A stretch of DNA of 64,000 bases from Aggregicoccus sp. 17bor-14 (lineage in GTDB: Bacteria; Myxococcota; Myxococcia; Myxococcales; Myxococcaceae). The DNA is taken from positions 1 to 64,000 of the forward strand of contig NZ_VJZZ01000006.1 of NCBI RefSeq assembly GCF_009659535.1, read 5' to 3'. Made by a program: the position numbers and the translations under genes. Of the stretch, positions 33,401-41,946 are shown in pieces; within the stretch, counting starts at the first letter, position 1; every line of letters begins with the position of its first letter. Under the pieces are notes generated by a model. It was not told where the DNA came from and did no database searches. It worked only from the letters and a program-made list of their open reading frames with translations.

Positions 33401-34391
33401 CACGCCGGTGGAGAACCGGCTGAGCGAGCTGTGGAGCCTCTTCGCGCTGCTGTTCCCGGGGCTGCTGGGCAGCCGGGACGTGTTCCGCGGGCGCTTCGCC
33501 ACGCCCATCGAGCGCGACGGAGACGGTGCGCGGCGCGCGGCGCTCGCGGCGGTCCTGCGCCCCTTCCTGCTGCGGCGCACGAAGGGGCAGGTGGCGCGCG
33601 AGCTGCCCGCGCGCACCGAGGTGGTGGTGACGGTGGCGCTCACGCCGGCGGAGCGGCGGCTGTACGACGAGTCGCGCAAGCTTGCGCTCGCGCAGCTGGG
33701 AGGGCGCGCGAGCGCGCCGGAGATGCGCATCGAGGTGCTCGCGGCGCTGACGAAGCTGCGGCTGCTCGCGTGCCACCCGCGGCTCGGGGACCCGAGGAGC
33801 GAGGTGCCCAGCAGCAAGCTCACGCGCTTCATGGAGCTGGTGCAGGAGCTGCGCGCGGAGGGGCACCGGGCGCTCGTCTTCAGCCAGTTCACGCGCCACC
33901 TCGCGCTGGTGCGCGAGGCGCTGGACGAGGCGGGGGTGGGCTACCTCTACCTGGACGGGAGCACGCCGCCCGCGGAGCGCGCGGCGCGGGTGGACGCGTT
34001 CCAGGCGGGGAGGGCGGAGCTGTTCCTCATCAGCCTCAAGGCGGGCGGCACGGGGCTGAACCTCACGGCGGCGGACCACGTCATCCACCTGGACCCCTGG
34101 TGGAACCCGGCGGTGGAGGACCAGGCCACGGACCGCGCGCACCGCATCGGGCAGGACAAGCCGGTGACGGTGAGCCGGCTGGTGAGCCAGGGCACGATCG
34201 AGGAGGCGATCGTGCAGCTGCACGCGGAGAAGCGCGAGCTCGCGCAGAGCCTGCTGGCCGGCGCAGACGGCGCTGCGGCCCTCACGGGCGAGCAGCTCCT
34301 CGCGCTGCTGCGCTTCACGGGAGCGGAAAGGGACGAGCCCGCCGCCATGCCCGCTGCCGCCTCGAAAGCGCCCAGAGATACCCTCCACTAG
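30483..34391 (+). CDS. SNF2-family helicase/translocase with two SWIM zinc fingers
   Basis: The 1302-residue product carries an N-terminal SWIM finger ([19 protein letters not shown]-x-C...C-x-H) and a second SWIM-like site, [15 protein letters not shown], around residue 300. After a long SNF2_assoc-like middle region, the ATPase core has the Walker A motif [16 protein letters not shown] box ([10 protein letters not shown]), [16 protein letters not shown], and the C-terminal helicase block [20 protein letters not shown] with [10 protein letters not shown]. Such proteins remodel or move along DNA and are linked to repair or transcription. ATG at 30483 has a better N-terminus than the in-frame ATG 48 bp upstream. 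Confidence 0.92.
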   Translation: MNQHLATWLRPDALRDAAGAATYARGQDYAGEGRVARLAVEPSGLRGEVVGTRRYQVHLGADEEGLQGLCECPAAQAGGLCKHAVALGLAWLVQLEAQAEAPAHAPRRRGPAPEPRPSTEEATEAWLALHGVVHARDTSIRVLAQALGSRALDRLQYLLPRAASVADAAAGRVADFLGPVEGALLERLHACAWDWLEEEAARVRRGLEEEGARGRQAPTDARLLPLAERLRELRARLRESASPRAEGSEPAQREWNERPPRFRLRETLWALTPGRTRLPVPVEVVVRLPALMEGSPALSCTCTPGLAPSCVHALSALDAALRDLAEPARAGRNASLAEALVERPWTQLLGALEAAAHGAPARAGGGHEVTWRLEGFEGGVPRLEPYLHRPRKGGGLSAGSRLTARDHDVALEAARSPREREALELRLLSQSAYGEDERRIVLRLLRCLAGSPRLFLSERLEAPLEVRELPLGLSFVDEEGGRLRVAPAVGGQSVELDALLLARERAPRGWPWVHLEPQLPRLTLIQAAPAAGSVLEALRDYGARLPAEALRPVLDRLEALESAFPLALPQALEGRSVPPAGTQVVRLQPTGAGGLTGVLRVEPLPEAPLFPPGEGAVQVRATREGERLVTRRDLEAERAEAHALCARLGVKVEGADWALLFEDPTEALSVLERLQGLLSPTLRVEWPEEELRVVAAPSWASLKVEVRKQRDWFGVGGALEVDGTKLTLEQLLEAARTQAHFVPLGKGRFMRLTQSLREQLGALADLAHPTRSGLQLSVAAAPLLEAFAAAGAQVAAPPDWRKLSERIARSRTLEVPVPEGLRAELRDYQREGFVWMARLTEWGAGAALADDMGLGKTLQALALLLHRASRGPALVVAPTSVCFNWEREAARFAPGLTLHAYRESSRGALLVGLGPGDVVVVSYGLVANDVARLAGVQWSTLVVDEAQAMKNPDTQRARALRQLQADARVALTGTPVENRLSELWSLFALLFPGLLGSRDVFRGRFATPIERDGDGARRAALAAVLRPFLLRRTKGQVARELPARTEVVVTVALTPAERRLYDESRKLALAQLGGRASAPEMRIEVLAALTKLRLLACHPRLGDPRSEVPSSKLTRFMELVQELRAEGHRALVFSQFTRHLALVREALDEAGVGYLYLDGSTPPAERAARVDAFQAGRAELFLISLKAGGTGLNLTAADHVIHLDPWWNPAVEDQATDRAHRIGQDKPVTVSRLVSQGTIEEAIVQLHAEKRELAQSLLAGADGAAALTGEQLLALLRFTGAERDEPAAMPAAASKAPRDTLH

Positions 34392-34459
34392 CCCCCGCGA
34401 GAAGGGCGGCCCGGGCGCAGGCGCCGTCTCTCGTGCAGGCCCGCAGCGCCCCGTCAGCC

Positions 34460-35638
34460 ATGCCCGGTAGCGTCTCGCCCGGGAGCCGGGCGGGAATGGG
34501 TGGAGGGGAGACGCAGGCGAAGGGGGCGGAGTGCGGGCGCAGGTACCGGAGAAGGCAACCGGAGGGCTCGGCGTTGTACGCCGCCGTGCGCGAGAATCTC
34601 GCCACGCTCATCAGCGAGGCAGACGCAGTGGGCCGCGGCCTGCCGCGCTACGTGCAGCGCGACTTCACGCGCTACCTGGACTGTGGCCAGCTGGCAAACG
34701 GCTTCGCGCGCGTGCGGTGCGAAGCGTGCGGTGACGAGCTGCAGGTGGCCTTCAGCTGCAAGGGGCGCGGCGTGTGTCCCTCCTGCAATCACGCGCTGGT
34801 GCCCGACGGAGTTTTCACTCAGGAGGGAGCCTTCGTCCCTTTGCCGCCGCCTACGCAGCCGGAGGTGGAGCGGCTTCTCGCGCGGGTGCGCCGCCGGGTG
34901 CTGGCGCTGCTGGCTGCGCGCGGGGTGCTGGAGGCAGAAGCGGAGGACGATTCGCTGGAACGCTACCGGGCCCACTCGTTGCGCGGACAGCTGGCGTTGT
35001 TGCGCCTCGACGTGCGCGCCCCTCCCCGCCAGCAGCCCCGCTGCGCCTTCTTCGAAGGCTTCAGCCTGCATGCCAACACCCACCTGCACCCGAACGACCG
35101 GGAAGGCCTCGCGCGCCTGTGTCGCTACGGGGCCCGGGGCCCCTTGGCCCTGGAGCGCTTCGAGCGCGCACCCGACGGCCGCATCGCGTACCGGATGAAG
35201 CGGGTGCTGCCCGGGGGCCGCACGCACCTGCACTTCACGGGGCTGGAGCTCTTGCGCAAGCTGACGGCGCTGGTGCCGCCGCCGCGCAGCAACCTGGTGC
35301 GCTTTCATGGCGTGTTCGCGCCAGGGGCGAGGCTGCGGGCTGCCGTGGCGCCGGTGCCCGCTTCAGCACTGGCTGCCTCGGGTGAGGCCGCCGCCGCAGT
35401 GCACGTGAAGCCGGTCGCGGCAGCCTCGCGCGCGCGGACGCCGCGCCTGGACTGGGCAGGGTTGCTGCAGCGCACCTTCGCGCTCGACGTCTTCCGGTGC
35501 ACGCGCTGCGGGGGCAAGCGCCGCGTGCTCGCCTACCTGACGCACCCCCCTGTCGTGCGGGCCATCCTCGCTCACGTAGGCGAGGCGACGGGGGTGGCGC
35601 CACTGGCGGCGGCGCAGGGCCCGCCGGGGTGGGAGTAG
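34460..35638 (+). pseudogene. IS91-family transposase with internal in-frame deletion
   Basis: The 392-codon frame has the N-terminal region and zinc finger of an IS91-type (HUH/Y2) transposase ([22 protein letters not shown]). After CPSCN it jumps straight to [13 protein letters not shown], a segment that in full-length relatives follows the catalytic His-hydrophobic-His motif. The C-terminal part is intact, including [16 protein letters not shown] and the end [16 protein letters not shown]. About 100-150 residues, including the first HUH histidine, appear to be missing at the join near 34786-34790. The frame is still open, so the deletion may be recent. It is probably inactive alone. Start could be ATG at 34460 or 34496. 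Confidence 0.8.
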
Positions 35639-35684
35639 GGCAGCGCGCAGACTCGGAGCGGGACGGGGAAGGGGCGTGGGCGTG

Positions 35685-35836
35685 CAGGGGGCGCTCGAGG
35701 CCCGAGGTGCGCCGGCCACCTGGCCGAGGACGCCGCGCGGGGGCCTCGAGGTGGGGACTTCCACGGTTGGGGAGGGCTCAACGGACACGCGCGCGGCGAG
35801 ACGCTGCGCGAGAAACGCGGGCTGTTCCTCCTATGC
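35685..35836 (+). mobile_element. IS91-like right-end repeat, copy A (full length)
   Basis: This ~150-bp sequence starts 46 bp after the transposase stop. It opens with an inverted pair CTCGAGGCCC (35694-35703) and GGGCCTCGAG (35741-35750), and ends CGCGAGAAACGCGGGCTGTT followed by CCTCCTATGC. Copy B at 43903-44058 matches along its whole length with scattered differences. Shorter relatives lie at 37222, 47341, 57679 and 61961. Position just beyond the transposase gene suggests the element's terminus. The ending GTTC is the complement of GAAC, a known IS91 target tetranucleotide. Confidence 0.7.
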
Positions 35837-36156
35837 GCCAAGCCAGTCACGGCAACGACATCGATTGGGTAATGGACTTCGCCAAGTTCGACGCCCACGA
35901 CATCAATCACGTCACAAAGGGCTCCTGGCTGCGGGCGAGTCGTGAGCTCGACGCCTGCGGACATGAGGGCTGCAAGGAGGCATCATTGCGATTCCACGAC
36001 AATGGACGCGGCACGCAGCTCGATGCGGCAGACTTGATGGAACCGAAGGAGGCGCGGCGCTCTGCGCAGTCGCCCCAGTATCCTGTCTCCTGGGAGGGGC
36101 AGCGCGCGCCGCCCCTTCCAGTGCCAGTGGCGTGGGCTTCTCAGTCCGCAGCGTAG
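35833..36156 (+). CDS. Doubtful ORF beginning at the repeat end
   Basis: A 107-residue frame opens with an ATG supplied by the end of repeat copy A. It contains ASHGNDIDWVMDFAKFDA and CGHEGCKEASLRFHDNGRG, more varied in amino acids than typical shadow ORFs. It has no good ribosome-binding site and runs 16 bp into the 3' end of the convergent RES toxin gene. It could be a remnant of a passenger gene cut by the mobile element. I do not recognise it. Confidence 0.22.
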   Translation: MRQASHGNDIDWVMDFAKFDAHDINHVTKGSWLRASRELDACGHEGCKEASLRFHDNGRGTQLDAADLMEPKEARRSAQSPQYPVSWEGQRAPPLPVPVAWASQSAA

Positions 36157-36614
36157 AGCCGCGGGTCGAAGAAGAAGGCCCGCGAGGGCCGCACCTCGAG
36201 CTTCTTGAAGTCCGCGTGGGCGGGGTTGAGCAGGAAGTTCTGCTCCTCGGGGATGATGACGGAGGGCATGGCCAGCAGGGCGGAGCGGGCCTCCCGCACC
36301 CAGGCGTTGCCAAAGGCCCGGAGCTCGGGCGGCGCGCTGACGGCCCGCCAGTCCTTGGAGAGCGTCTCGGGGTCCACCGTCTCGATGGCGCCCGCGACGG
36401 CCGCGGGCACCTCCACGGAGCACGCCGCAAACCGGCTCGGCAGGTCCTCCACGTCTGCGTGCACCAGCACCTCGAGCGCCGCGAGCGAGAGCGCGGAGGA
36501 GAGGTACACCAGGGGCGTGCCGGCGCTGTTCCAGCGGCCGCCGTACAGTCGGGCGCCCTCGCCGGTGAAGGCGGTGTCCGCCCAGCGCTCAGGGACGAGG
36601 CGCCAGAGCAGCAT
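36141..36614 (-). CDS. RES-domain toxin of a type II toxin-antitoxin module
   Basis: The 157-residue protein has the RES family order: an Arg in GARLYGGRWNSAGTPLVYLS, a Glu in SLAALEVLVH, and a Ser further on in RSALLAMPSVIIPEEQNFLL, the segment that precedes NPAHADF. RES toxins break down NAD+. Length is normal. It lies directly downstream of its Xre/MbcA-like antitoxin gene, with a 1-nt TGATG overlap, the usual antitoxin-toxin order. It sits between IS91-end copies A and F, so it is probably a mobile passenger. Confidence 0.9.
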   Translation of the reverse strand: MLLWRLVPERWADTAFTGEGARLYGGRWNSAGTPLVYLSSALSLAALEVLVHADVEDLPSRFAACSVEVPAAVAGAIETVDPETLSKDWRAVSAPPELRAFGNAWVREARSALLAMPSVIIPEEQNFLLNPAHADFKKLEVRPSRAFFFDPRLYAAD

Positions 36615-37051
36615 CAGCTGTAGACGCCGTACTGGATGCGGCCGAGCACGTGCTCCACCTGCGCTGCGCCCACGTCCACATCCAGCATGGAGAGGGGCGG
36701 CTTGCCGCCCAGGGCTCGGTTGGGCTTGCGCAGCCAGCGGTAGACCTTCTCCATGTCGCCGAGCACCTCCTCGGCCCGCACGGCGAGGCGCGCGAGCCGC
36801 AGCGCGCGCTCCGACTCCTGGGGGTTGAGCTTCTCGCCCTTCTCCTTGCGGCGGCTGAGCGAGCGGCGCGGCAGGCGCAACGAGTCCGCCGCCTCGTCCA
36901 GCGTGAGCTGCAGGCCGTCCGCCACGCGCTCGAGCGAGGCGTAGGGGAGGCCCTCACGCACCAGCTCCACGAGGTCATCCTCGTTCTTGAGGGTGGTGCC
37001 CAGCACCGTGCGGCCCCCCAGCAGCTTCGTCAGCGAATCCATCGGCGCCAT
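36614..37051 (-). CDS. Xre/MbcA/ParS-type antitoxin paired with the RES toxin
   Basis: The 145-residue protein has an N-terminal Xre-like helical region (LVREGLPYASLERVADGLQ, LPRRSLSRRKEKGEKL) and the DUF2384 C-terminal toxin-binding domain (ERALRLARLAVRAEEVLGD, WLRKPNRALGGKPPLSML). ATG at 37051 was chosen over one 48 bp upstream because it has GGGAGG 8-9 bp before it and because the upstream one lies inside a palindromic block that looks like its own operator. It probably represses its operon and neutralises the RES protein. Confidence 0.88.
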   Translation of the reverse strand: MAPMDSLTKLLGGRTVLGTTLKNEDDLVELVREGLPYASLERVADGLQLTLDEAADSLRLPRRSLSRRKEKGEKLNPQESERALRLARLAVRAEEVLGDMEKVYRWLRKPNRALGGKPPLSMLDVDVGAAQVEHVLGRIQYGVYS

Positions 37052-37071
37052 GCCTTGTCCTCCCGAACCAG

Positions 37072-37107
37072 TGGCCAAAACATAATGGCCATTTGGCAAT
37101 TTGCCAA
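37072..37107 (-). promoter_or_regulatory. Putative autoregulatory operator of the RES-Xre module
   Basis: Two TGGCCA boxes (37072-37077 and 37086-37091) are spaced 14 bp apart. An adjoining perfect 7-1-7 palindrome, TTGGCAATTTGCCAA (37093-37107), completes the block. It starts 21 bp upstream of the antitoxin ATG and is AT-rich against a very GC-rich background, as expected for an operator-promoter bound by the Xre antitoxin. Confidence 0.55.
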
Positions 37108-37221
37108 GGAGTCGTCGGGCGCAGCGCTACGTCCGGGTCTTCTTCTGGCCAGAGGCTCGCGAATGGGGCTGCCTGCTTGCCTGCTTGGCCAACGGATGCA
37201 GGTGAGACCAGGTCCGCCCTG

Positions 37222-37296
37222 TACGTAGGCGCGCCTATGCAGGTGCCACTGCGGGCGGCCGCGCGAGAAACACGGGACGTTCGTCAGATGCTCGGA
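37222..37296 (+). mobile_element. Decayed IS91 3'-end/right-end fragment, copy F
   Basis: TACGTAGGCG near 37222 and GGTGCCACTGCGGGCGGCC after it resemble the last codons of the IS91 transposase at 35573-35625. They run directly into GCGCGAGAAACACGGG (37261-37276), identical to the end motif in copy B. The ~100 bp that separate these parts in copy A are missing here. It lies about 150 bp upstream of the ABC ATPase gene. Confidence 0.5.
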
Positions 37297-37446
37297 GCAG
37301 AGGGGCCGCCGTTCATCCTGGTTTTCGACCGCTCACCACGAGAACCCGCCGCTCTTTCATCGTCCATAGGTCCGAGAAAACACGCTCGCTACTTTGACGG
37401 GACTGGCCAGCCCGGAGCCGGCCCGGACCTTCAAGGAGCGCGCGAC

Positions 37447-38355
37447 ATGCTTTCGATCAAGCAGCTTCACAAAACCTATGGCAACGGGGTGCATGCGCTG
37501 AACGGCGTCACGCTGGAGATCCCCACCGGCCTGTTCGGGCTGCTCGGCCCGAACGGCGCCGGCAAGTCCACGCTGATGCGCACCATCGCCACGCTGCAGG
37601 AGCCGGACAGCGGCAGCATCCACCTGGACGGTCGCGACGTCGTGCAGGACAAGGAGGGCCTGCGCCGTCAGCTGGGCTACCTCCCGCAGGAGTTCGGCGT
37701 CTATCCGAAGACCAGCGCGCTCGAGCTGCTGAACCACTTCGCGGTGCTGAAGGGACTGACCCGGCGCGGCGAGCGCAAGGAGGCGGTCGAAGGCCTGCTG
37801 CACCAGGTGAACCTGTGGGATGCGAGGAAGCGCGCCGTGGCCAGCTACTCGGGCGGCATGCGCCAGCGCTTCGGCATCGCCCAGGCCCTGCTCGGCGCGC
37901 CGCGGCTGGTGATCGTCGACGAGCCCACCGCCGGCCTCGACCCGGATGAGCGCAACCGCTTCCTGAACCTGCTGGCGCGGATCGGCGAGCAGGTGGTCGT
38001 GATCCTGTCCACCCACATCGTGGACGACGTCACCGACCTGTGCCCCCGCATGGCGATGATCGCGCGCGGCCAGGTCCTGGTGTCCGGCCGGCCGCAGGAT
38101 GCGATCGAGCTGTTGCGCAGCCGCGTCTGGCGCTGCCGCGTCGACGATGCCCAGCTCGACGAATACCAGCGCCGCTTCGCCGTGCTGTCGACCCGCCTGG
38201 TGGGCGGCAAGCCGCAGATCCACGTCTACGCCGAGACCCAGCCGGAGGAAGGCTTCACGCCGGTCGAACCCGGCCTCGAGGACGTCTACTTCCTCCAGCT
38301 GCGCGCCGTGCAGTCCAACCCTGCGTCGGCTCGCGGAGAGCGTCATGTGGCGTGA
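37447..38355 (+). CDS. ABC transporter ATP-binding protein
   Basis: The 302-residue ATPase has Walker A GPNGAGKS, Q-loop YLPQEF, signature SYSGGMRQRFGIAQALL, Walker B RLVIVDEPTAGLD and an H-loop in STHIVDDV. The C-terminal ~80 residues (after VLVSGRPQDAIE) are an extra domain of the type seen in ABC-2 exporter ATPases. It energises the permease encoded by the next gene, with which it overlaps by 11 bp. Codon choice (more GAT, ATC and CTG) differs from the surrounding chromosome, in line with transfer. ATG at 37447 follows AAGGAG. Confidence 0.92.
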   Translation: MLSIKQLHKTYGNGVHALNGVTLEIPTGLFGLLGPNGAGKSTLMRTIATLQEPDSGSIHLDGRDVVQDKEGLRRQLGYLPQEFGVYPKTSALELLNHFAVLKGLTRRGERKEAVEGLLHQVNLWDARKRAVASYSGGMRQRFGIAQALLGAPRLVIVDEPTAGLDPDERNRFLNLLARIGEQVVVILSTHIVDDVTDLCPRMAMIARGQVLVSGRPQDAIELLRSRVWRCRVDDAQLDEYQRRFAVLSTRLVGGKPQIHVYAETQPEEGFTPVEPGLEDVYFLQLRAVQSNPASARGERHVA

Positions 38356-41300
38356 GTTCTTCCGCTTCGACCTGCGCTACCAGCTGCGCCAGCCCCTGCT
38401 GTGGCTGGCCACGGCGGTGCTCGGGGGGATGGCCTTCGCGAGTGCCGGCAGCACCTCGGTGCGCATCGGCACGGGGCCCGGCGGCATCGGCAACGTGCAC
38501 CTGAATGCGCCCGTCGTCATCGCCAACCAGCTCGGCGTGCTGAGCATGATCTCGATGCTGCTGGTGACCGTGTTCGTCGCCGGCGCCGTGCTGCGCGACA
38601 GCGAGACCGGCATGGCTGACCTGCTGTACGCCACGCCGCTGCGCAAGCGCGACTACCTGTTCGGACGCTTCCTGGCCGGCTTTGCCGTCTGCCTGCTGGT
38701 CTTCTCCGCGATCACGCTGGCGATGATGGCTGGCGCCAGCCTGCCCTCGGTCGACCCCGAGCGGCTGGGCGCGTTCTCGCTGTGGCCCTATGCCTGGAGC
38801 TTCGGCGTGCTGGTGGTGCCCAACCTGCTGTTCGTGGCCGCGCTGCTGATGCTGCTGGCGGCCCTGACCCGCTCGATGATCGCGGTGTATGCCGGCGTGG
38901 TCGCCGTCATCGTGCTGTGGGCGGTCGCCGCGGCGCTCGGCGCTGGCAATGGCAGCGCCGGCGGCGGCGCGCCCGTGGCGGCGCTGCTCGACCCCTTCGG
39001 CGTGCGCGTGCTGGCCCGGTTGACCCGCTACTTCAGCGCCGCCCAGCTCAACACCGAGCTGCCTCCGCTCTCCGGCCTTCTGCTGGCCAACCGCCTGCTG
39101 TGGAGCGGCACGGCGCTGGCCATGCTCGGCGCCACGGTGGCGCTGTTCAGGCCGCAGCGTGCGGGTACGGCCGGCCGCCGCTTCGGGAAGGCGCAGCCGC
39201 AGGCCCCTGCCGCCGTTGCGCTGCGCGTGCCGCCGGTACCCCGCACCGCACCGCGTTTCGACGCCTGGACCGGCGCTGCCCAGGCCTGGCACCTGCTGCG
39301 CTTCGACCTGCGCAGCACCGTCCGCAGCCTGCCCTTCCTGGTGATGCTGCTGCTGGCGCTGGCCAACTTCGTCGCCAACTACTCGATCGGCGGCATGCGC
39401 TTCGACAGTGTGCCGTATCCGCTCACGCGCCTGATGCTGGAAGAGCTGATCGGCTCCACCGACGCGGTGCTGGTGCTGGTGCTGCTGTTCTACAGCGGCG
39501 AGCTGGTGCATCGCGACCGCCAGCTCAAGGTCGCCGACGTCAGCGACGCCACGCCTCTCCCGGGCTGGGTGCCGCTGCTGGCCAAGGCCGGGGCCCTGGG
39601 CGCGGTGGTGCTGGTGTTCCTGGGCGCCGGTGCGCTCGTGGCCGTCGCCATGCAGCTGTTCAAGGGTGGGGCGCCGGTGGAGCTCGGGCTGTACGTGCAG
39701 GGCACGCTGATCTCCGCCGCGTACTTCGTCATCGCAGCCATCGCGCTGCTGGCCCTGCAGGCGCTGGCCCACCACAAGTACCTGGGCTACCTGCTCGGCG
39801 CGACCCTGCTGGGGTCGGGCGACGTGCTGGGCCTGGAGCATCGCCTGCTGAGCTTCGGCTCGCTGCCGCCGCTGGCGTACTCGGACCTGAACGGCTACGG
39901 CCACTACCTGAGGGGCTGGTGCTGGTTCGCGGCGTACTGGATGCTGTTCGCCGCCGCGCTCCTGTTCCTGGCCCAGGCCTTCCGCGTGCGAGGCCCGGCC
40001 CCGGGCTGGCGTGCGCGCCTGGCTGCGGGCCTGCGCGGCCTGCGCGGCGGGAGCGGCCTCGGACTGGCGCTCAGCGTCGCCGCTCTCGCTGCGGTGGGCG
40101 GCTGGATCTTCTACAACACGAATGTCCTGAACCGCTACGAGTCGCATGACGCTGCGCTGGACAGCGCTGCCGACTACGAGAAGCGCTACCGGGGCTTCCT
40201 CGAGCTGCCGAATCCCAGCGTGACCGCGGTGCGCGCGGACGTCGCCATCTTCCCGGCCGAGCAGCGCGTCCGCATCGCGGGCAGCTACCAGCTGCGCAAC
40301 GACAGCGGTGCGCCGCTCGACACCCTGCGCATCCAGCTGGACCCGGCCGCGCATACCGAGCTCGTCCAGCTGCCGCCGCACGCGGTGGCCCTCGACGATG
40401 CCCGCCATGGAGTCCGGGTCCTCGAGCTGCGCGAGCCCCTGGCGCCAGGCGCGAGCCTGACGTTCGCCTTCAGGGTCGAAGTGGAGAGCGCGGGCTTCAC
40501 CAACAGCGGCGCGCCCGGCCCGGTGAACCAGAACGGCACCCTGTTCACGTCCGAGAGCTTCTTCCCGAAGTTCGGCTACGTGCAGGCCCGGGAGATCGAA
40601 GACCGCGCCGAACGCCGCAAGCGCGGCCTCGGCGAGCCGCACCGCATGCCGAAGCTCGACGACGTGTCCGCCCGCAGGAGCAACTACTGGAAGCTGTTCG
40701 GCTTCGACGCTGACCTGGTCGACTTCGAGACCACGGTGTCGACCAGTGCCGACCAGGTCGCGATCGCGCCGGGCCAGCTCGTGAAGAGCTGGGAAGAGAA
40801 GGGGCGCCGCTTCTTCCACTACCGCATGGACCGGCCGATCCTGCCCTTCTTCGTGTTCCAGTCGGGCCGCTGGGAGGTGGCGCAGGGTGAGTGGAACGGC
40901 GTGCCGATCCGCGTCCACCACGACCGCAAGCATGCGTACAACGTCGGCAGCATGATCAAGGGGGCCGAGCGCGCACTCGACTACGACAGCGCCAACTTCG
41001 GGCCCTATCCGTACAGGGACGTGCGCATCACCGAGTTCCCGCTGTACCAGCAGTATGCGCGCAGCTTCCCGGGCATCATTCCCTTCTCGGAGTCGCTCGG
41101 CTTCATCAGCGACCTGCGCGACCCCGGCGGCGTCGACCACGTGTTCTACGTGACGGCGCACGAGGTTTCGCACCAGTGGTGGGGCGACCAGGTCATCGCC
41201 GCGAACACCCAGGGCAGCATGATGGTGACGGAATCGGTGGCCGAATATGCGGCCCTGATGACCGTGGAGAAGGAGTTCGGCGCCGAGAAGACGCGCCATC

Positions 41301-41926
41301 TCCTGCGCTACGACCTCGACCAGTACCTGGCCGGCCGCGGCAAGGAGCTGGTGGAGGAGCAGCCGCTGGTGAGCGTGGAGAACCAGGTCTACATCGGCTA
41401 TCGCAAGGGCAGCATGGTGTTCTACCGCCTGCGCGAGGAGATCGGCGAGGCGGCGCTGAACCGCGCGCTGAAGGGCTTCGTGTCGGCGCACCGCTTCCAG
41501 ACCGGCAGCTACATCACCAGCCGGGACCTGCTGCAGGCGATCCGCGCCGAGACCCCGGCCGACAAGCAGGAGCTGCTCACCGACCTGTTCGAGCGCATCG
41601 TCCTGTACGACAACCGTGTCAGCGCGGCGGGCGCGAAGCAGCGCGCCGACGGCCAGTGGGACGTGACCCTGCAGCTCCATCTGGCCAAGCTGCAGGCCGA
41701 CGGCAAGGGCCAGGAGACGGTGCGCAGCTACGACGAGCCGGTGGAGCTCGCGGTGTTCGGTCCGGCGGGCGAGGTTCTGCTGCGCGAGAAGCGCCGGTTG
41801 GCGGGCGGCGATACGAGCGTGACGGTCACCGTGAAGGACAGGCCGGCGGAGGTGGGCGTGGACCCGTACAACCTCCTGATCGACCGCATGCCATCGGATA
41901 ACCGCAAGCAGGTCAGCGTGCAGTAG
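38345..41926 (+). CDS. ABC-2 type permease fused to an M1-family metallopeptidase domain
   Basis: The 1193-residue fusion starts with two sets of membrane helices (about residues 15-270 and 320-560), each ABC-2 permease-like (DSETGMADLLYATPLRKRDY; GELVHRDRQLKVADVSDATP), then another helix near 580. The periplasmic or cytosolic C-terminal half has the gluzincin motif HEVSHQWWGDQ (939-943) with Glu963 in TESVAEY, a spacing one longer than in classical M1 enzymes. No GXMEN substrate motif is visible; FPGIIPFSESLGF stands in its place. The protein probably moves a substrate and may process it. Gammaproteobacteria such as Xanthomonadales have similar fusions. Confidence 0.88.
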   Translation: MWREFFRFDLRYQLRQPLLWLATAVLGGMAFASAGSTSVRIGTGPGGIGNVHLNAPVVIANQLGVLSMISMLLVTVFVAGAVLRDSETGMADLLYATPLRKRDYLFGRFLAGFAVCLLVFSAITLAMMAGASLPSVDPERLGAFSLWPYAWSFGVLVVPNLLFVAALLMLLAALTRSMIAVYAGVVAVIVLWAVAAALGAGNGSAGGGAPVAALLDPFGVRVLARLTRYFSAAQLNTELPPLSGLLLANRLLWSGTALAMLGATVALFRPQRAGTAGRRFGKAQPQAPAAVALRVPPVPRTAPRFDAWTGAAQAWHLLRFDLRSTVRSLPFLVMLLLALANFVANYSIGGMRFDSVPYPLTRLMLEELIGSTDAVLVLVLLFYSGELVHRDRQLKVADVSDATPLPGWVPLLAKAGALGAVVLVFLGAGALVAVAMQLFKGGAPVELGLYVQGTLISAAYFVIAAIALLALQALAHHKYLGYLLGATLLGSGDVLGLEHRLLSFGSLPPLAYSDLNGYGHYLRGWCWFAAYWMLFAAALLFLAQAFRVRGPAPGWRARLAAGLRGLRGGSGLGLALSVAALAAVGGWIFYNTNVLNRYESHDAALDSAADYEKRYRGFLELPNPSVTAVRADVAIFPAEQRVRIAGSYQLRNDSGAPLDTLRIQLDPAAHTELVQLPPHAVALDDARHGVRVLELREPLAPGASLTFAFRVEVESAGFTNSGAPGPVNQNGTLFTSESFFPKFGYVQAREIEDRAERRKRGLGEPHRMPKLDDVSARRSNYWKLFGFDADLVDFETTVSTSADQVAIAPGQLVKSWEEKGRRFFHYRMDRPILPFFVFQSGRWEVAQGEWNGVPIRVHHDRKHAYNVGSMIKGAERALDYDSANFGPYPYRDVRITEFPLYQQYARSFPGIIPFSESLGFISDLRDPGGVDHVFYVTAHEVSHQWWGDQVIAANTQGSMMVTESVAEYAALMTVEKEFGAEKTRHLLRYDLDQYLAGRGKELVEEQPLVSVENQVYIGYRKGSMVFYRLREEIGEAALNRALKGFVSAHRFQTGSYITSRDLLQAIRAETPADKQELLTDLFERIVLYDNRVSAAGAKQRADGQWDVTLQLHLAKLQADGKGQETVRSYDEPVELAVFGPAGEVLLREKRRLAGGDTSVTVTVKDRPAEVGVDPYNLLIDRMPSDNRKQVSVQ

Positions 41927-41946
41927 GGGAGCGCCTGGCGGCGCGG

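Noticed and set aside
30423-34388. 1321-codon open frame antisense to the SNF2 helicase
   Set aside because: Mirror frame of a strongly supported gene; no motif.
38255-41680. Long minus-strand frame opposite the ABC-M1 fusion
   Set aside because: Shadow frame; composition dominated by Gln, His, Arg and Ala with no fold signal.
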